A DNA stretch of 64,000 nt, from the NCBI RefSeq assembly GCF_000981385.1, contig NZ_LATZ01000010.1, forward strand, positions 62,001 to 126,000, read 5' to 3'. Origin of the DNA: Bacillus sp. SA1-12 (lineage in GTDB: Bacteria > Bacillota > Bacilli > Bacillales > Bacillaceae). The notes under the pieces were generated by a model, which made no database searches, was not told where the DNA came from, and saw only the letters and a list, made by a program, of their open reading frames with translations. A program made the position numbers and the translations under genes. Below, piece by piece: positions 41,962-51,369 of this stretch. Position 1 is the stretch's first letter; every line of letters begins with the position of its first letter.

Positions 41962-42819
41962 TTGAAAAAAACAAAATGGTTATCAGCGATTGGAGCACTA
42001 GCAATTGGAGTTAGTTTAACGGTAAGTGCTGGAACGGTATCAGCAAAGGAAAAGTATAATGAAATCGTCAATGTTTCCCATCGCGGAGCTTCTGGGCATG
42101 CACCAGAACATACGATTACCGCATATAAAATGGGAGAAAAAATGCACGGTGACTATATCGAAGTTGATTTGCAAATGACTAGCGATGGAAAGCTAATTGC
42201 CATGCATGATGAAACAGTTGACCGCACGACAAACGGAACAGGACTTGTAAAAGATTATACATTAGAAGAAATTAAGCAGTTGGATGCGGGCAGCTGGTTT
42301 AATGAAAAATACCCGGAATATGCAAACCCTGATTATGCTGGATTAAAGGTGCCAACACTTGAAGAGGTTTTCCAAACGTTTGGAAAAAACAAAAACTATT
42401 ATATTGAAACGAAATCCCCTGATGTTTATCCAGGTATGGAAAAAGAGCTTTTACGTCTAATCAATAAATATGACATCAATAAAGATACCCTGCTTGTTCA
42501 ATCATTTAGTGCAGAGAGCCTGAAAACGATGCACGAGCTCGATCCATCTGTAAAACTTGTTCAGCTGCTTTCATATCGAAGCAATGCAGTTATTACTGAT
42601 TCTGAAATTACAGCGATAAAAGAGTATGCAATGGGCGTGGGGCCAAACCATACTTATTTAAATGAGGACTATGTTCAAAAGGTAGTTAACAGCGACCTGG
42701 AAATTCACCCATATACCGTAAATGATAAAGAAACAATGAGTAAGCTAATCGACTGGGGTGTGACAGGAATGTTTACAAACTTCCCTGACAGGCTTCATGA
42801 AGTAAAAAAAGGTAAATAA
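41962..42819 (+). CDS. Secreted glycerophosphodiester phosphodiesterase (GlpQ-type)
   Basis: 285 residues from TTG 41962, which is 9 nt after GAAGGAG; the in-frame ATG at 41953 abuts that site. The signal peptide ends near TVSAKE. GDPD motifs are NVSHRGASGHAPEHT (catalytic His, Arg and Glu), YIEVDLQMTSDGKLIAMHDETVDRTTNGTG with metal ligands and second His, and YYIETKSPDVYPG. It cleaves glycerophosphodiesters, or glycerol-phosphate teichoic acid, to glycerol-3-phosphate outside the cell, supplying phosphate and carbon. A terminator follows. Confidence 0.92.
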   Translation: MKKTKWLSAIGALAIGVSLTVSAGTVSAKEKYNEIVNVSHRGASGHAPEHTITAYKMGEKMHGDYIEVDLQMTSDGKLIAMHDETVDRTTNGTGLVKDYTLEEIKQLDAGSWFNEKYPEYANPDYAGLKVPTLEEVFQTFGKNKNYYIETKSPDVYPGMEKELLRLINKYDINKDTLLVQSFSAESLKTMHELDPSVKLVQLLSYRSNAVITDSEITAIKEYAMGVGPNHTYLNEDYVQKVVNSDLEIHPYTVNDKETMSKLIDWGVTGMFTNFPDRLHEVKKGK

Positions 42820-42842
42820 ATCTGCGAAACTCATTCTATTTA

Positions 42843-42875
42843 AAAAAACTCAAGCATACCCAGCTTGAGTTTTTT
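42843..42875 (+). terminator. Terminator after the glycerophosphodiesterase gene
   Basis: AAAAAACTCAAGC/GCTTGAGTTTTTT, a perfect 13-bp stem ending in T. Confidence 0.85.
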
Positions 42876-42981
42876 AATCTTTGAAACTGATTGTTGAGTA
42901 GATCATTAGAGTTTCTCCCAGCTTACAAGGTATAATCATATAGACAGAATGGTAAAAACTGAGAAGGAGAGGAAGTAGAAC

Positions 42982-43914
42982 ATGACAAAGCAAACACGTA
43001 TTGGAAAAACAGATTTAGTTGTGAATCCGATTGGACTTGGGACAAACGCTGTTGGCGGTCATAATCTTTATCTTAATTTAAATGAAGAAGCGGGAAAGGA
43101 TTTGGTTCGAGCTGCGATTAATCACGGTGTAAACTTCCTGGATACGGCTTTTATCTATGGACCGGGACGTTCAGAGGAGCTAGTAGGAGAAGTGGTAAAA
43201 GAGTCAGGAAAGCGTAATGAACTCATCCTTGCAACAAAAGGAGCACATAAGCTTGTCGGTAATGATGTAATAATAGATAACTCGCCTGCATTTTTAAAAC
43301 AAGCTGTTGAAGATAGTTTGAAAAGGCTGCAAACCGATTACATAGATTTGTTTTATATTCATTTTCCGGATCAAGATACACCAAAGGATGAAGCAGTTGG
43401 TGCACTAAAACAGCTAAAGGACGAAGGGAAAATTAGAGCAATTGGAGTTTCTAATTTTACAATTGAGCAATTAAAAGAAGCAAATAAGGATGGCTATGTC
43501 GATGTTCTCCAGGGAAATTATAATCTTCTTCAGCGAGAAGCCGAGCATGATTACTTCCCATATACAAACGAACATAAAATCTCATTCATCCCTTATTTTC
43601 CGTTAGCAGCAGGTCTGTTAGCTGGTAAATACAACAAGGATATGACATTCAATGATTTACGGAAAAATATGCCACATCTCCAAGGCGATGAGTTTGCAAA
43701 GAATCTTGAAAAAGTCGAACAAATCCGTAAAATCGCTGATGCAAAAAATACAGAAGTGGCCCATGTTGTTCTTGCTTGGTATTTAACACGTGAATCTATT
43801 GACGTCGTGATTCCAGGAGCCAAAAGGGCAGATCAGGTGTTAGATAATTTAAAAACATTAGATGTTCAACTAACTGAAGCAGAAGTAAATGAAATCGATC
43901 GAATCTTTAAATAG
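42982..43914 (+). CDS. iolS: Aldo/keto reductase, IolS-like
   Basis: 310 residues, the same length as B. subtilis IolS and close to it as I recall in [14 protein letters not shown] and the [20 protein letters not shown] segment. The AKR tetrad is visible: Asp in FLDTAFIYG, Tyr in the same segment, Lys in LATKGAHK and His in YIHFPD. The C-terminal [13 protein letters not shown] binds NADPH. It reduces aldehydes or ketones in the cytosol. No iol genes are near, so the link to inositol is by homology only. GAGAAGGAGAGG precedes ATG. Confidence 0.85.
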   Translation: MTKQTRIGKTDLVVNPIGLGTNAVGGHNLYLNLNEEAGKDLVRAAINHGVNFLDTAFIYGPGRSEELVGEVVKESGKRNELILATKGAHKLVGNDVIIDNSPAFLKQAVEDSLKRLQTDYIDLFYIHFPDQDTPKDEAVGALKQLKDEGKIRAIGVSNFTIEQLKEANKDGYVDVLQGNYNLLQREAEHDYFPYTNEHKISFIPYFPLAAGLLAGKYNKDMTFNDLRKNMPHLQGDEFAKNLEKVEQIRKIADAKNTEVAHVVLAWYLTRESIDVVIPGAKRADQVLDNLKTLDVQLTEAEVNEIDRIFK

Positions 43915-43943
43915 AATGGTTATTTATACGTAAATTAGATGTA

Positions 43944-43969
43944 ATAGCTGCCGGTAAATAGGCAGCTAT
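43944..43969. terminator. Hairpin between aldo/keto reductase and deformylase genes
   Basis: ATAGCTGCC/GGCAGCTAT perfect nine-pair stem followed by CTTGTTT, between convergent genes. Confidence 0.7.
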
Positions 43970-44017
43970 CTTGTTTATTAGGTCAAAAAAGCTTCTATAA
44001 AATAGCGTCTGAATTTA

Positions 44018-44596
44018 TTAAAAGGATAAACTTTTCGTGTTTTCTGGCAGCTTAAACGGATTTTCTCTATTAATACGGTCATAAAACATGATTCCATCTA
44101 GATGATCTATTTCATGTTGTATCACGATTGAAGGATACCCGCTTAGTTTTACGATAATCTCTTTCCCGGAAATAGTATATCCTTTCACTTTAATTCGCTC
44201 ATATCTGGGAACAAACCCTTCAATATCACGGTTGACAGAGAGGCAGCCCTCGCCTTGCGGTAAATAAATAAAAGATACGGAATGGCTGACTATTTTAGGA
44301 TTAATTAGGGTATATTCATGCTTTTTCCCTTTCTCATCTGTTAAATAGGCTGCAAACATTCTCTTGTTAACACCAATTTGATTTGCTGATAGACCTACAC
44401 CTGCACGTAATTTATATTTTCTTGCTAGAACAGGATCCTGACTATTTATTAAGAAGTTCAACATACAAATTAACATTTCTTTATCTTCTTCAGAAGGGGG
44501 AATCATCACTTCTTGTGTAGCTTGATGCAGAATTGTCTTACCTTCCTTTACAAAATCCTTCATCGTAATCATATAATTTGAATGAAATTTACTCAT
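44018..44596 (-). CDS. Peptide deformylase paralogue with variant motif 1
   Basis: 192 residues from ATG 44596, whose ATGAGTAA overlaps the stop of the upstream XRE gene; an ATG at 44611 is also in frame. The Fe/Zn-dependent deformylase motifs are GVGLSANQ (normally GxGLAAxQ, so Ala to Ser), EGCLSV and QHEIDHLDG, so all metal and catalytic residues remain. It resembles B. subtilis YkrB/DefB in length and in KYKLRAGVG and NPKIVSHSV. It removes N-formyl from new proteins. Translational coupling to a DNA-binding protein is unusual for a housekeeping def gene. Confidence 0.88.
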   Translation of the reverse strand: MSKFHSNYMITMKDFVKEGKTILHQATQEVMIPPSEEDKEMLICMLNFLINSQDPVLARKYKLRAGVGLSANQIGVNKRMFAAYLTDEKGKKHEYTLINPKIVSHSVSFIYLPQGEGCLSVNRDIEGFVPRYERIKVKGYTISGKEIIVKLSGYPSIVIQHEIDHLDGIMFYDRINRENPFKLPENTKSLSF

Positions 44597-44780
44597 AAAT
44601 AAACAATTCATCTACCTTTATGTTTAGTATCTTTGATAATTTGAATGCCAGCTCCAACGTAGGGTCATATTTATCATTCTCAATACCATTTATTGTTTGG
44701 CGAACGACCCCGCACTCCTTGGCAAGCTCCTCTTGGGTCATCCCTAATTTCTTCCGTATTGTTTTTATTTTATTTTTCAT
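44589..44780 (-). CDS. Small XRE/Cro-CI family regulator
   Basis: 63 residues from ATG 44780 (GATAGG upstream); longer in-frame starts reach 44816. It is a single helix-turn-helix with IKTIRKKLGMTQEELAKECGVVRQTINGIENDKYDPTLELAFKLSKILNIKVDELF, so almost the whole protein is the HTH domain, as in the YozG-like mini-regulators. It overlaps the deformylase gene start, so both are made from one transcript. Its target is unknown, probably its own operon. Confidence 0.9.
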   Translation of the reverse strand: MKNKIKTIRKKLGMTQEELAKECGVVRQTINGIENDKYDPTLELAFKLSKILNIKVDELFIYE

Positions 44781-44988
44781 CCTATCACCCGTGTCAAAAG
44801 AATTGGACATATTCATTTTAATTATTCAAACATGATTGTCAATCACTTTTTGCATAGGAAAGAGAGAATAACATGTTTTTACTATTTTCCCATGAGGTTA
44901 ATAAGAAGATAGACCTAGTAGTTAAAAGCGAAATTGTGGAAATATTCCTATTCTTACCTATTCAGAAAAATGAGATAATCATAGAAAG

Positions 44989-45027
44989 AAAGCGTTTGCC
45001 CAATATCGAAAATTGTAAACGCTTTCC
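44989..45027 (+). promoter_or_regulatory. Paired cre-like sites upstream of the amylopullulanase gene
   Basis: AAAGCGTTT (44989-44997) and AAACGCTTT (45017-45025) form a perfect inverted pair. TTGTAAACGCTTTCC (45013-45027) fits the cre consensus at 14 of 15 positions. Two CcpA contact points 29-42 bp before the gene suggest glucose repression. Confidence 0.65.
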
Positions 45028-45055
45028 GAAATGATTGTCGAAAAGGGGGATGTAG

Positions 45056-48000
45056 ATGAGAAGTAAGCGAAGGATGAGGTTAAAAAGGAATATTAGTTTT
45101 GCCGCTATTTTTTTCTTATTTGCGCAAACGTTTGCAGGGATAGGAGTGGTCAATCCAATGCCAACAAAAGCAGAAGAAAGAGTTGTAACACTAGTCGGAA
45201 ATTTACAAGATGAACTTGGGGCAGCAGGAGAATGGAGTCCGGAAGATCCAGCTACAAGAATGACGTTAATGGAGAACGGTGATTATAAACTAACTGGAAC
45301 ATTGCCTGCTGGAAACTATGAATATAAAATTGCGGTTAATGGCTCCTGGGAGGAAAACTACGGACTAAATGGGACGCCAAATGGCGAGAATTACAAGCTG
45401 ACCCTTGATAAAGAGGAACAAGTAACCTTTATTTATGATGATTTAACACATAAGGTATCCATTCCTGTTGAACTCCCGGATGAACAAAAGCCACGAATTG
45501 TCGGTGATATCCAGCCAGATCTTCAAGCTGGCGGAGAATGGGCGCCAAATGAATCAAACGCAATCTTAAACGATGAGGATCTTGACAATATCTACTCATT
45601 TACGGCACATGTTCCAAAAGGGAAGCATGAATTTAAAATTATGTTGGGGAACAATTGGGAAGCACCGGCATACCCGGCGAACAATTTTGTTTTGAATGTG
45701 GTAAATGATGCAACGATTACATTCTTTTATAATCATGATACAAAGGCTGTGTACACAGATTATGATTCTGGTTTGCCAGACGGCAATGTACAAGGAGATA
45801 AACTGGTACATGATACATGGGATCAAGCTTTCAGGTCCCCATTCGGAGCTGTGAAGGCGGGAGAGTCGGTAAAGCTTCGTCTCCAGGCGAAGAAAGGCGA
45901 TTTAACAGGAGCCAAAGTTGTTCTTAAAAACTATAATTCTGGGAACACCATGATGGTTGAGATGATAAATGCTGGATGGGTAGAACTTAGCGGCACGCCT
46001 GTTGAGTTTTGGGAAGCAAAGGTTAAAACAGAGGAAAAAGGGGTTTACGGCTATAAATTTATTGCCAGTGACGGAGAAACACAAAAGGAATACGGTGAAG
46101 ATATTCAAGAAGGCGGGAAAGGAACAGCATCTGACTCAAGTGCAGGTTTCTTCCAAATGACCGTGTTTGATCCCGCATATAAAACGCCAGATTGGATGAA
46201 GGAATCCATTGTTTATCAAATTTTCCCTGATCGCTTTTTCAATGGAAATAAACGGAATGATGAGGAAAAAGAAACAGCACGAGGAATGGAGCCGATTGAG
46301 CATCAAGAGTGGAGCGAGCTTCCTGATAACCCCCGTGAAGCAGGTACTGAAGGATATGAGGGCGATGAAATCTGGTCAAATGATTTCTTTGGGGGAGACC
46401 TTGCGGGCATTCAAAAAAAACTTGATTATATTCAATCATTAGGGGTAAACACGCTTTATTTAAATCCAATTGCATATGCAGCTTCAAATCATAAGTATGA
46501 TGCAACTGATTATAAAGCCATTGACCCAATGTTTGGTACACCAGAAGAATTCAAAGCATTCACAAAGGAATTAAAGAAGCGAAAAATGCATTTGATTCTG
46601 GATGGTGTATTTAACCACGTCGGAGATGATTCGATTTACTTTGATCGTTATGGAAAATACAAAACAGTTGGTGCGTATGAATATTGGTCAGCGATTTATG
46701 ATCTCGTTAATAAAGGTGTAAAAGAAGAGGAAGCAAAGAAGCAAGTTGAGGAAAAATTTAAGGCTGAAGGACAAATTTTTAGCCCGTATGGTTTTCATAA
46801 TTGGTTCAACATTGAAAATCAAAAGGTAAATGGTGTATATAAGTATCAGGCATGGTGGGGCTTCGATTCTTTGCCTGAAATCAAATCGATTCCAGGGGAA
46901 GCGGTAAACTATGACTCTGAGCTAAACAATGAACAATTTGCAAACTATATCATGTATGACGAAAATTCTGCTGCAAAATCATGGCTTGAACGTGGAGCAT
47001 CAGGATGGCGTTTAGATGTAGCAAATGAAGTCGATCCCGAGTTTTGGCGGGAATTCCGTAAAGAACTAAAAAGTGGAGAGAAAGAGGATCCGCTCATTCT
47101 TGGCGAAATTTGGGATGATGCGTCCAAATACTTCCTTGGTGATTTATACGATTCCGTAATGAATTACCGTTTCCGCGGCGCACTAATCGACTACTTGAAA
47201 AATGGCAATGCGGAAGAGGCACACAATCAGCTGAATGCTGTTTATGAGGATTATCCAAAAGAGGCATTTTACGCCTTGATGAATTTAATGGGTTCACACG
47301 ATACACCGCGTGCAGCGTTTGTTTTAGGGAATGGAACAGATTCCTTTGAGCGTGCTGAGCATGATAAAAATTATGATCATAAATTAGGATTAAAGCGTCT
47401 TAAGCTCGCGGCAATCCTGCAAATGGGCTATGCCGGAGCACCTACTATCTACTACGGCGATGAAGCGGGAGTAACCGGCTCAAAAGATCCCGATGATCGC
47501 CGAATATATCCTTGGGGAAGTGAGGACAAGGATTTAATCAAACATTACCAAGCGATTGGTAAAGTGAGAACAAACTTTCATCAATTATTTAGCTATGGTG
47601 ATTTACAACACCTATATGCGAAAGGAGATGTTCTTGCATTTTCTCGTTCAGACAAAAAGAATGCTGCTATAGTAATCACCAATCGCAGCAATGAGGAAAA
47701 GACGGTTGAGCTTAAGGTAACCGACTTACTGGTTAATGGTATAAGATTAACTGATCAGCTTGATAAATCATATAAGGCAGTCTCAAAGGATGGAAAACTA
47801 TCATTAAGTATTCCAGCCATGAGCGGCCGCATGCTTGTGACAGATAAAGGGCAAAATCTGAAAAAACCAACTTCTGTTACAAATTTAACAGCAAGAGAGG
47901 GAAGTCATTCGGTTAGCTTAGAATGGAAAGGTGATGCAAAGAAATATGTCATTTACCAATCAACCATTTCAGGTGCTTTTTATGAAAAAGTGAAGGAAAC

Positions 48001-49411
48001 ATCTTCGACAAAGGTAAGCATTAATGACTTAGATAATGGGCGTAACTATTATTTTGCTGTCGTTGCGCTTGATAAAAACGGCAATGAATCGGTAAAAACC
48101 GAAACGAAGAATGCTGTCATACCGCATGTTCCATTAACAGATGGGAATTACGCAATTGATCATCTAACAGAGCTGGAAGCAGGTATAATTGATCTTGCAA
48201 AGCCGCAATCTGTTTCCGCTGGGATGTCTATTAAAGGTGAAACAGAAACAGGCCATGCGGAGGGCTTACAGGCAAAACTCGAGGTAAAACAGCCTGGTAA
48301 TGAAAACTGGAAATCCTCTCAGGCGGTTTATGCAGAGCAAAACGATATATTTAATGTATTTAATGCAAGCTTTCTGCCGTTAGTGGAAGGGAAATACGAA
48401 TACCGCTTCGCCTTCTCAACCGACCTTGGTCGTAATTGGGTGTGGAGTGAGACGAAGTCTGTGACCTATGCAAAAGGTGACGATATGACAGCGCCTGCTG
48501 ACAAAGTTATCCTTAAACAGCCTGCACAGGAATCAGGCCAGGTCAATCTTTCATGGCAGGTTGAAAGTGAAAACGACCCATATATGGCTGTCATTGTCCG
48601 GGATGGTGAAATGATCGATCAAATCATTGATCCTGCAAGAAAGTCATACAAAGATACCAATGTTACAAATGGAACTTCATATAGCTACGAGGTTCATTTG
48701 TATGATCAAGCCGGAAATGCAGTAAAATCAAATGCCATTTCTGTAACACCTGACCTCGTAACGGTTAAGGTAACATTTAAAGTAAATGCGCCATCTTACA
48801 CACCACAGGGCGTTACTATAACGATACCAGGCAGCAAAAACGGCTGGAACACTGGGGCCTGGACCATGACTCGCGCCGGTGCCGTCACGAATGACTACGA
48901 ATATACCATTGAAGCGCAGGAAGGCGAAGTGCTCACATACAAATATGTAAAAAATGCATCCTGGGATCAAGAGGGTTTAGCTGACCACACACCAACCATT
49001 ACAAATGATGATGATGTCAGCTATTACGGATACGGTGCCCAAGGAACAGATTTATCGATCGTCGTAACAAACCAAGGCGGGAATCAACTGATCATTCAAG
49101 ATAAAATCCTTCGCTGGATCGACCAGCCTGTCGTTGTAACTTCACATACCGACGGCCAATTCGTTGCATCTGACAGCATTACCCTGCAGGGTAATGCAAT
49201 AAAAGAAGGTGTCCTTACAATAAACGGTGAACCGGTAACGATTAAAGATGATATGACATTCTCTCATACTATCGCTTTAAAAGAAGGTGAAAATAAATTA
49301 ACCATTCATATTGAGCCTTCAGAGGAAAATAAGTCGGACATTTTTAAGAATGATGGCGGGGCGATTGCGAAGAATACAAAAACGATTGAGTTTACGGTGG
49401 TTAAGAATTGA
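45056..49411 (+). CDS. Secreted multidomain GH13 amylopullulanase-type enzyme
   Basis: 1451 residues with a signal peptide ending near PTKAEE (about 42). Visible order: two homologous X25-like starch-binding modules (about 45-130 and 150-235; both open with a G-D/E-L-Q-A-G-G-E-W pattern), a CBM34-like module (about 255-370), and the GH13 catalytic barrel (about 380-850) with DGVFNHVGDD, nucleophile Asp654 in GWRLDVANE, acid Glu684 in LGEIWDD and Asp749 in GSHDTPR. Then a C-domain, two fibronectin-III modules, a CBM20-like module (about 1240-1350) and a terminal Ig-like module. There is no LPXTG or SLH anchor, so it is probably released. It degrades starch/pullulan at alpha-1,4 and/or alpha-1,6 bonds. 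ATG after AAGGGGG. Confidence 0.9.
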   Translation: MRSKRRMRLKRNISFAAIFFLFAQTFAGIGVVNPMPTKAEERVVTLVGNLQDELGAAGEWSPEDPATRMTLMENGDYKLTGTLPAGNYEYKIAVNGSWEENYGLNGTPNGENYKLTLDKEEQVTFIYDDLTHKVSIPVELPDEQKPRIVGDIQPDLQAGGEWAPNESNAILNDEDLDNIYSFTAHVPKGKHEFKIMLGNNWEAPAYPANNFVLNVVNDATITFFYNHDTKAVYTDYDSGLPDGNVQGDKLVHDTWDQAFRSPFGAVKAGESVKLRLQAKKGDLTGAKVVLKNYNSGNTMMVEMINAGWVELSGTPVEFWEAKVKTEEKGVYGYKFIASDGETQKEYGEDIQEGGKGTASDSSAGFFQMTVFDPAYKTPDWMKESIVYQIFPDRFFNGNKRNDEEKETARGMEPIEHQEWSELPDNPREAGTEGYEGDEIWSNDFFGGDLAGIQKKLDYIQSLGVNTLYLNPIAYAASNHKYDATDYKAIDPMFGTPEEFKAFTKELKKRKMHLILDGVFNHVGDDSIYFDRYGKYKTVGAYEYWSAIYDLVNKGVKEEEAKKQVEEKFKAEGQIFSPYGFHNWFNIENQKVNGVYKYQAWWGFDSLPEIKSIPGEAVNYDSELNNEQFANYIMYDENSAAKSWLERGASGWRLDVANEVDPEFWREFRKELKSGEKEDPLILGEIWDDASKYFLGDLYDSVMNYRFRGALIDYLKNGNAEEAHNQLNAVYEDYPKEAFYALMNLMGSHDTPRAAFVLGNGTDSFERAEHDKNYDHKLGLKRLKLAAILQMGYAGAPTIYYGDEAGVTGSKDPDDRRIYPWGSEDKDLIKHYQAIGKVRTNFHQLFSYGDLQHLYAKGDVLAFSRSDKKNAAIVITNRSNEEKTVELKVTDLLVNGIRLTDQLDKSYKAVSKDGKLSLSIPAMSGRMLVTDKGQNLKKPTSVTNLTAREGSHSVSLEWKGDAKKYVIYQSTISGAFYEKVKETSSTKVSINDLDNGRNYYFAVVALDKNGNESVKTETKNAVIPHVPLTDGNYAIDHLTELEAGIIDLAKPQSVSAGMSIKGETETGHAEGLQAKLEVKQPGNENWKSSQAVYAEQNDIFNVFNASFLPLVEGKYEYRFAFSTDLGRNWVWSETKSVTYAKGDDMTAPADKVILKQPAQESGQVNLSWQVESENDPYMAVIVRDGEMIDQIIDPARKSYKDTNVTNGTSYSYEVHLYDQAGNAVKSNAISVTPDLVTVKVTFKVNAPSYTPQGVTITIPGSKNGWNTGAWTMTRAGAVTNDYEYTIEAQEGEVLTYKYVKNASWDQEGLADHTPTITNDDDVSYYGYGAQGTDLSIVVTNQGGNQLIIQDKILRWIDQPVVVTSHTDGQFVASDSITLQGNAIKEGVLTINGEPVTIKDDMTFSHTIALKEGENKLTIHIEPSEENKSDIFKNDGGAIAKNTKTIEFTVVKN

Positions 49412-49436
49412 TGGGAAAATTCACTGGTTGAGATTT

Positions 49437-49486
49437 AAAGCTTGTAAACGTAGTCCTTTTTTAAGGACACGTTTACAGGCTTTTTT
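49437..49486 (+). terminator. Terminator of the amylopullulanase gene
   Basis: Long two-part stem: GCTTGTAAACG/CGTTTACAGGC enclosing GTCCTT/AAGGAC, then TTTTTT. Confidence 0.88.
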
Positions 49487-49624
49487 ATTAATACTCATGT
49501 AAAATAAACTTAGGTAGGAAAGAATAGGAAGATAAATACGTAATTATCTTTAATTTGTTTCAAAAACTATAAGAAAATTTCCTGGGAATAATTTAAAAAA
49601 TGAAATAAAAAGGAGAGAATAATA

Positions 49625-49846
49625 ATGGCGAATATCAAATATGAAATACAAGAAAAGGTTGGTATCATTTCCGAGGGTGCTAAAGGGTGGAAGAAGGAAC
49701 TGAATCTAATTAGCTGGAATGGGCGAGATCCAAAATATGATTTGCGGGATTGGGATGAAAATAATGAAAAAATGGGAAAAGGGATTACGTTATCGAAGGA
49801 TGAGCTGGTTCAATTAAGAGAGATTTTAAATGGGATGAATTTATAA
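49625..49846 (+). CDS. YdbC/PC4-like single-stranded nucleic-acid-binding protein
   Basis: 73 residues. The pattern KGWKKELNLISWNGRDPKYDLRDW...KMGKGITLS matches the Lactococcus YdbC family, which has the eukaryotic PC4 coactivator fold and binds single-stranded DNA. The whole protein is the single domain. AAAGGAGAG lies before the ATG. It is monocistronic, converging on ftsZ across a bidirectional terminator. Its cellular role is not established. Confidence 0.8.
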   Translation: MANIKYEIQEKVGIISEGAKGWKKELNLISWNGRDPKYDLRDWDENNEKMGKGITLSKDELVQLREILNGMNL

Positions 49847-49864
49847 CCAAATATATTGATAGAT

Positions 49865-49904
49865 AAAAAGCGCGAATTGCCTATTTGTAAGCTTCGCGCT
49901 TTTT
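49865..49904. terminator. Bidirectional terminator between ydbC-like and ftsZ genes
   Basis: Perfect 12-bp AAAAAGCGCGAA/TTCGCGCTTTTT with A and T runs on opposite sides. Confidence 0.88.
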
Positions 49905-49920
49905 GTCCATCAATTTTTCA

Positions 49921-51063
49921 CTATCGCTTTCTTCGGTTGCGGATGAAAGCTGGAATCTGAAATTCTTCCTCTGAATCAAGTTCTTGATTATAAGCGGGAA
50001 GAGGTTCTCTAGTACCTCTTTCCTCTGGTTGTACATGCTGTTCCTTTTGATAGTCAGCAGGTTTTGCTTCTGCTGCTGGTTTTTGTCGTCCTTTGTCTGT
50101 CGGTGAATCCTGTTCCGTAAAACCAGTAGCGATGACCGTGATGATGATTTCATCCTTTAAGTTTTCGTTGATGACCGAGCCAAAAATCATATTTAAATCC
50201 TCGTGTGATGATGAAGAAACCAAATCCGCTGCCTCTTGAACCTCATATAGGCTTAAATTTTGTCCGCCGGTAATGTTCATAACAACACCTTTGGCTCCAT
50301 TAATAGATGTCTCTAGCAACGGACTGTTTATCGCTTTTTTGGCAGCATTGGCAGCGCGGTTTTCACCGGTAGCGATACCAATTCCCATTAAAGCAGTACC
50401 TTTTTGAGACATAACTGTTTTTACATCAGCAAAATCAAGGTTAATTAAACCAGGAATCGCAATTAAATCAGAAATCCCTTGAACACCCTGACGAAGAACA
50501 CTATCAGCTTCCCGGAAGGCATCAAGCATATGTGTTTTTCGATCGACAATCTCTAATAAACGGTCGTTCGGAATAATAATTAACGTGTCAACAGATTCTC
50601 TCATTTCATTAATTCCTTTTGAGGCATTGGCTGCGCGCTTGGTCCCTTCAAATTTAAACGGACGCGTCACAACTCCAATGGTTAAAGCACCAAGATTACG
50701 GGAGATTTCAGCAATGGCTGGAGCCGCTCCAGTGCCAGTACCGCCGCCCATTCCTGCCGTAACAAATACCATGTCGGCCCCTTGTAACACTTCTTCGATC
50801 TGCTGTTTGCTTTCTTCCACGGCCCTTTTACCAACTTCCGGATTTGCTCCCGCTCCGAGACCTCTGGTTAAAGCTGCACCAATCTGCATTCTAACCTCTG
50901 CTTTTGATTGGTTTAGTGCTTGTGCATCTGTGTTTACCGCAATAAATTCTACCCCTTCAACTCCATCTTCAATCATACGGTTGACAGCATTGTTCCCCCC
51001 GCCGCCTACACCGATCACTTTAATCGTTGCGAATTGGTCAATAGCTATGTCGTAATCCAACAT
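49921..51063 (-). CDS. ftsZ: FtsZ cell-division GTPase, stand-alone gene
   Basis: 380 residues, full length. GTP-binding motifs: [15 protein letters not shown] near 16, tubulin signature GGGTGTG at 106-112, and the T7 catalytic loop NLDFADVK with Asp210/Asp213. A linker of about 50 residues leads to the conserved C-terminal peptide [13 protein letters not shown] that binds FtsA, SepF, EzrA or ZapA in Bacillus. It polymerises into the Z ring. GAGGAGG is 8 nt before ATG. The gene is monocistronic, with no ftsA, murB, divIB or sigma-E/G genes adjacent, so it is not in a division-cell-wall cluster and may be a second copy. The helix after GVVTRPF ([18 protein letters not shown]) differs from the B. 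subtilis sequence as I recall it. Confidence 0.95.
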   Translation of the reverse strand: MLDYDIAIDQFATIKVIGVGGGGNNAVNRMIEDGVEGVEFIAVNTDAQALNQSKAEVRMQIGAALTRGLGAGANPEVGKRAVEESKQQIEEVLQGADMVFVTAGMGGGTGTGAAPAIAEISRNLGALTIGVVTRPFKFEGTKRAANASKGINEMRESVDTLIIIPNDRLLEIVDRKTHMLDAFREADSVLRQGVQGISDLIAIPGLINLDFADVKTVMSQKGTALMGIGIATGENRAANAAKKAINSPLLETSINGAKGVVMNITGGQNLSLYEVQEAADLVSSSSHEDLNMIFGSVINENLKDEIIITVIATGFTEQDSPTDKGRQKPAAEAKPADYQKEQHVQPEERGTREPLPAYNQELDSEEEFQIPAFIRNRRKR

Positions 51064-51369
51064 GTTTATTCCTCCTCAATCATCCAAATGCCTTTATTTC
51101 ATACTTTTTCAATGGAAAAACGTAGACTCTTAATAGTATTCGAAGTTTTTTGGCTATTTTTGTATGGTTTGCAGACTAAGATACTAGATATTTTCCTATT
51201 TTATTCTGAGTATATCATACCAATGAAAATTAAATGCAAATTGATAGAAGAAGAACCATGTAAGATCCTTAAGCAATGTATGTTTTTGGTTAATAAAATT
51301 GGTCTATTTTTACAATTTCTTTAGAAAGCCATTACATTTAATTAATAGAAATAGATTAGGATTAGGGGG
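51064..51369. other. Divergent intergenic region upstream of ftsZ
   Basis: About 300 bp, AT-rich, carrying the ftsZ ribosome site and presumably promoters in both directions. No additional gene or convincing RNA structure was found. Confidence 0.4.

Noticed and set aside
50585..51055. A 156-codon frame antisense to ftsZ
   Set aside because: Shadow of the strongly constrained ftsZ coding sequence; Pro/Ser/Ala-rich translation without domain.
50920..51324. A plus-strand frame across the ftsZ start region
   Set aside because: Mostly antisense to ftsZ, then AT-rich intergenic; low-complexity translation without a ribosome site.
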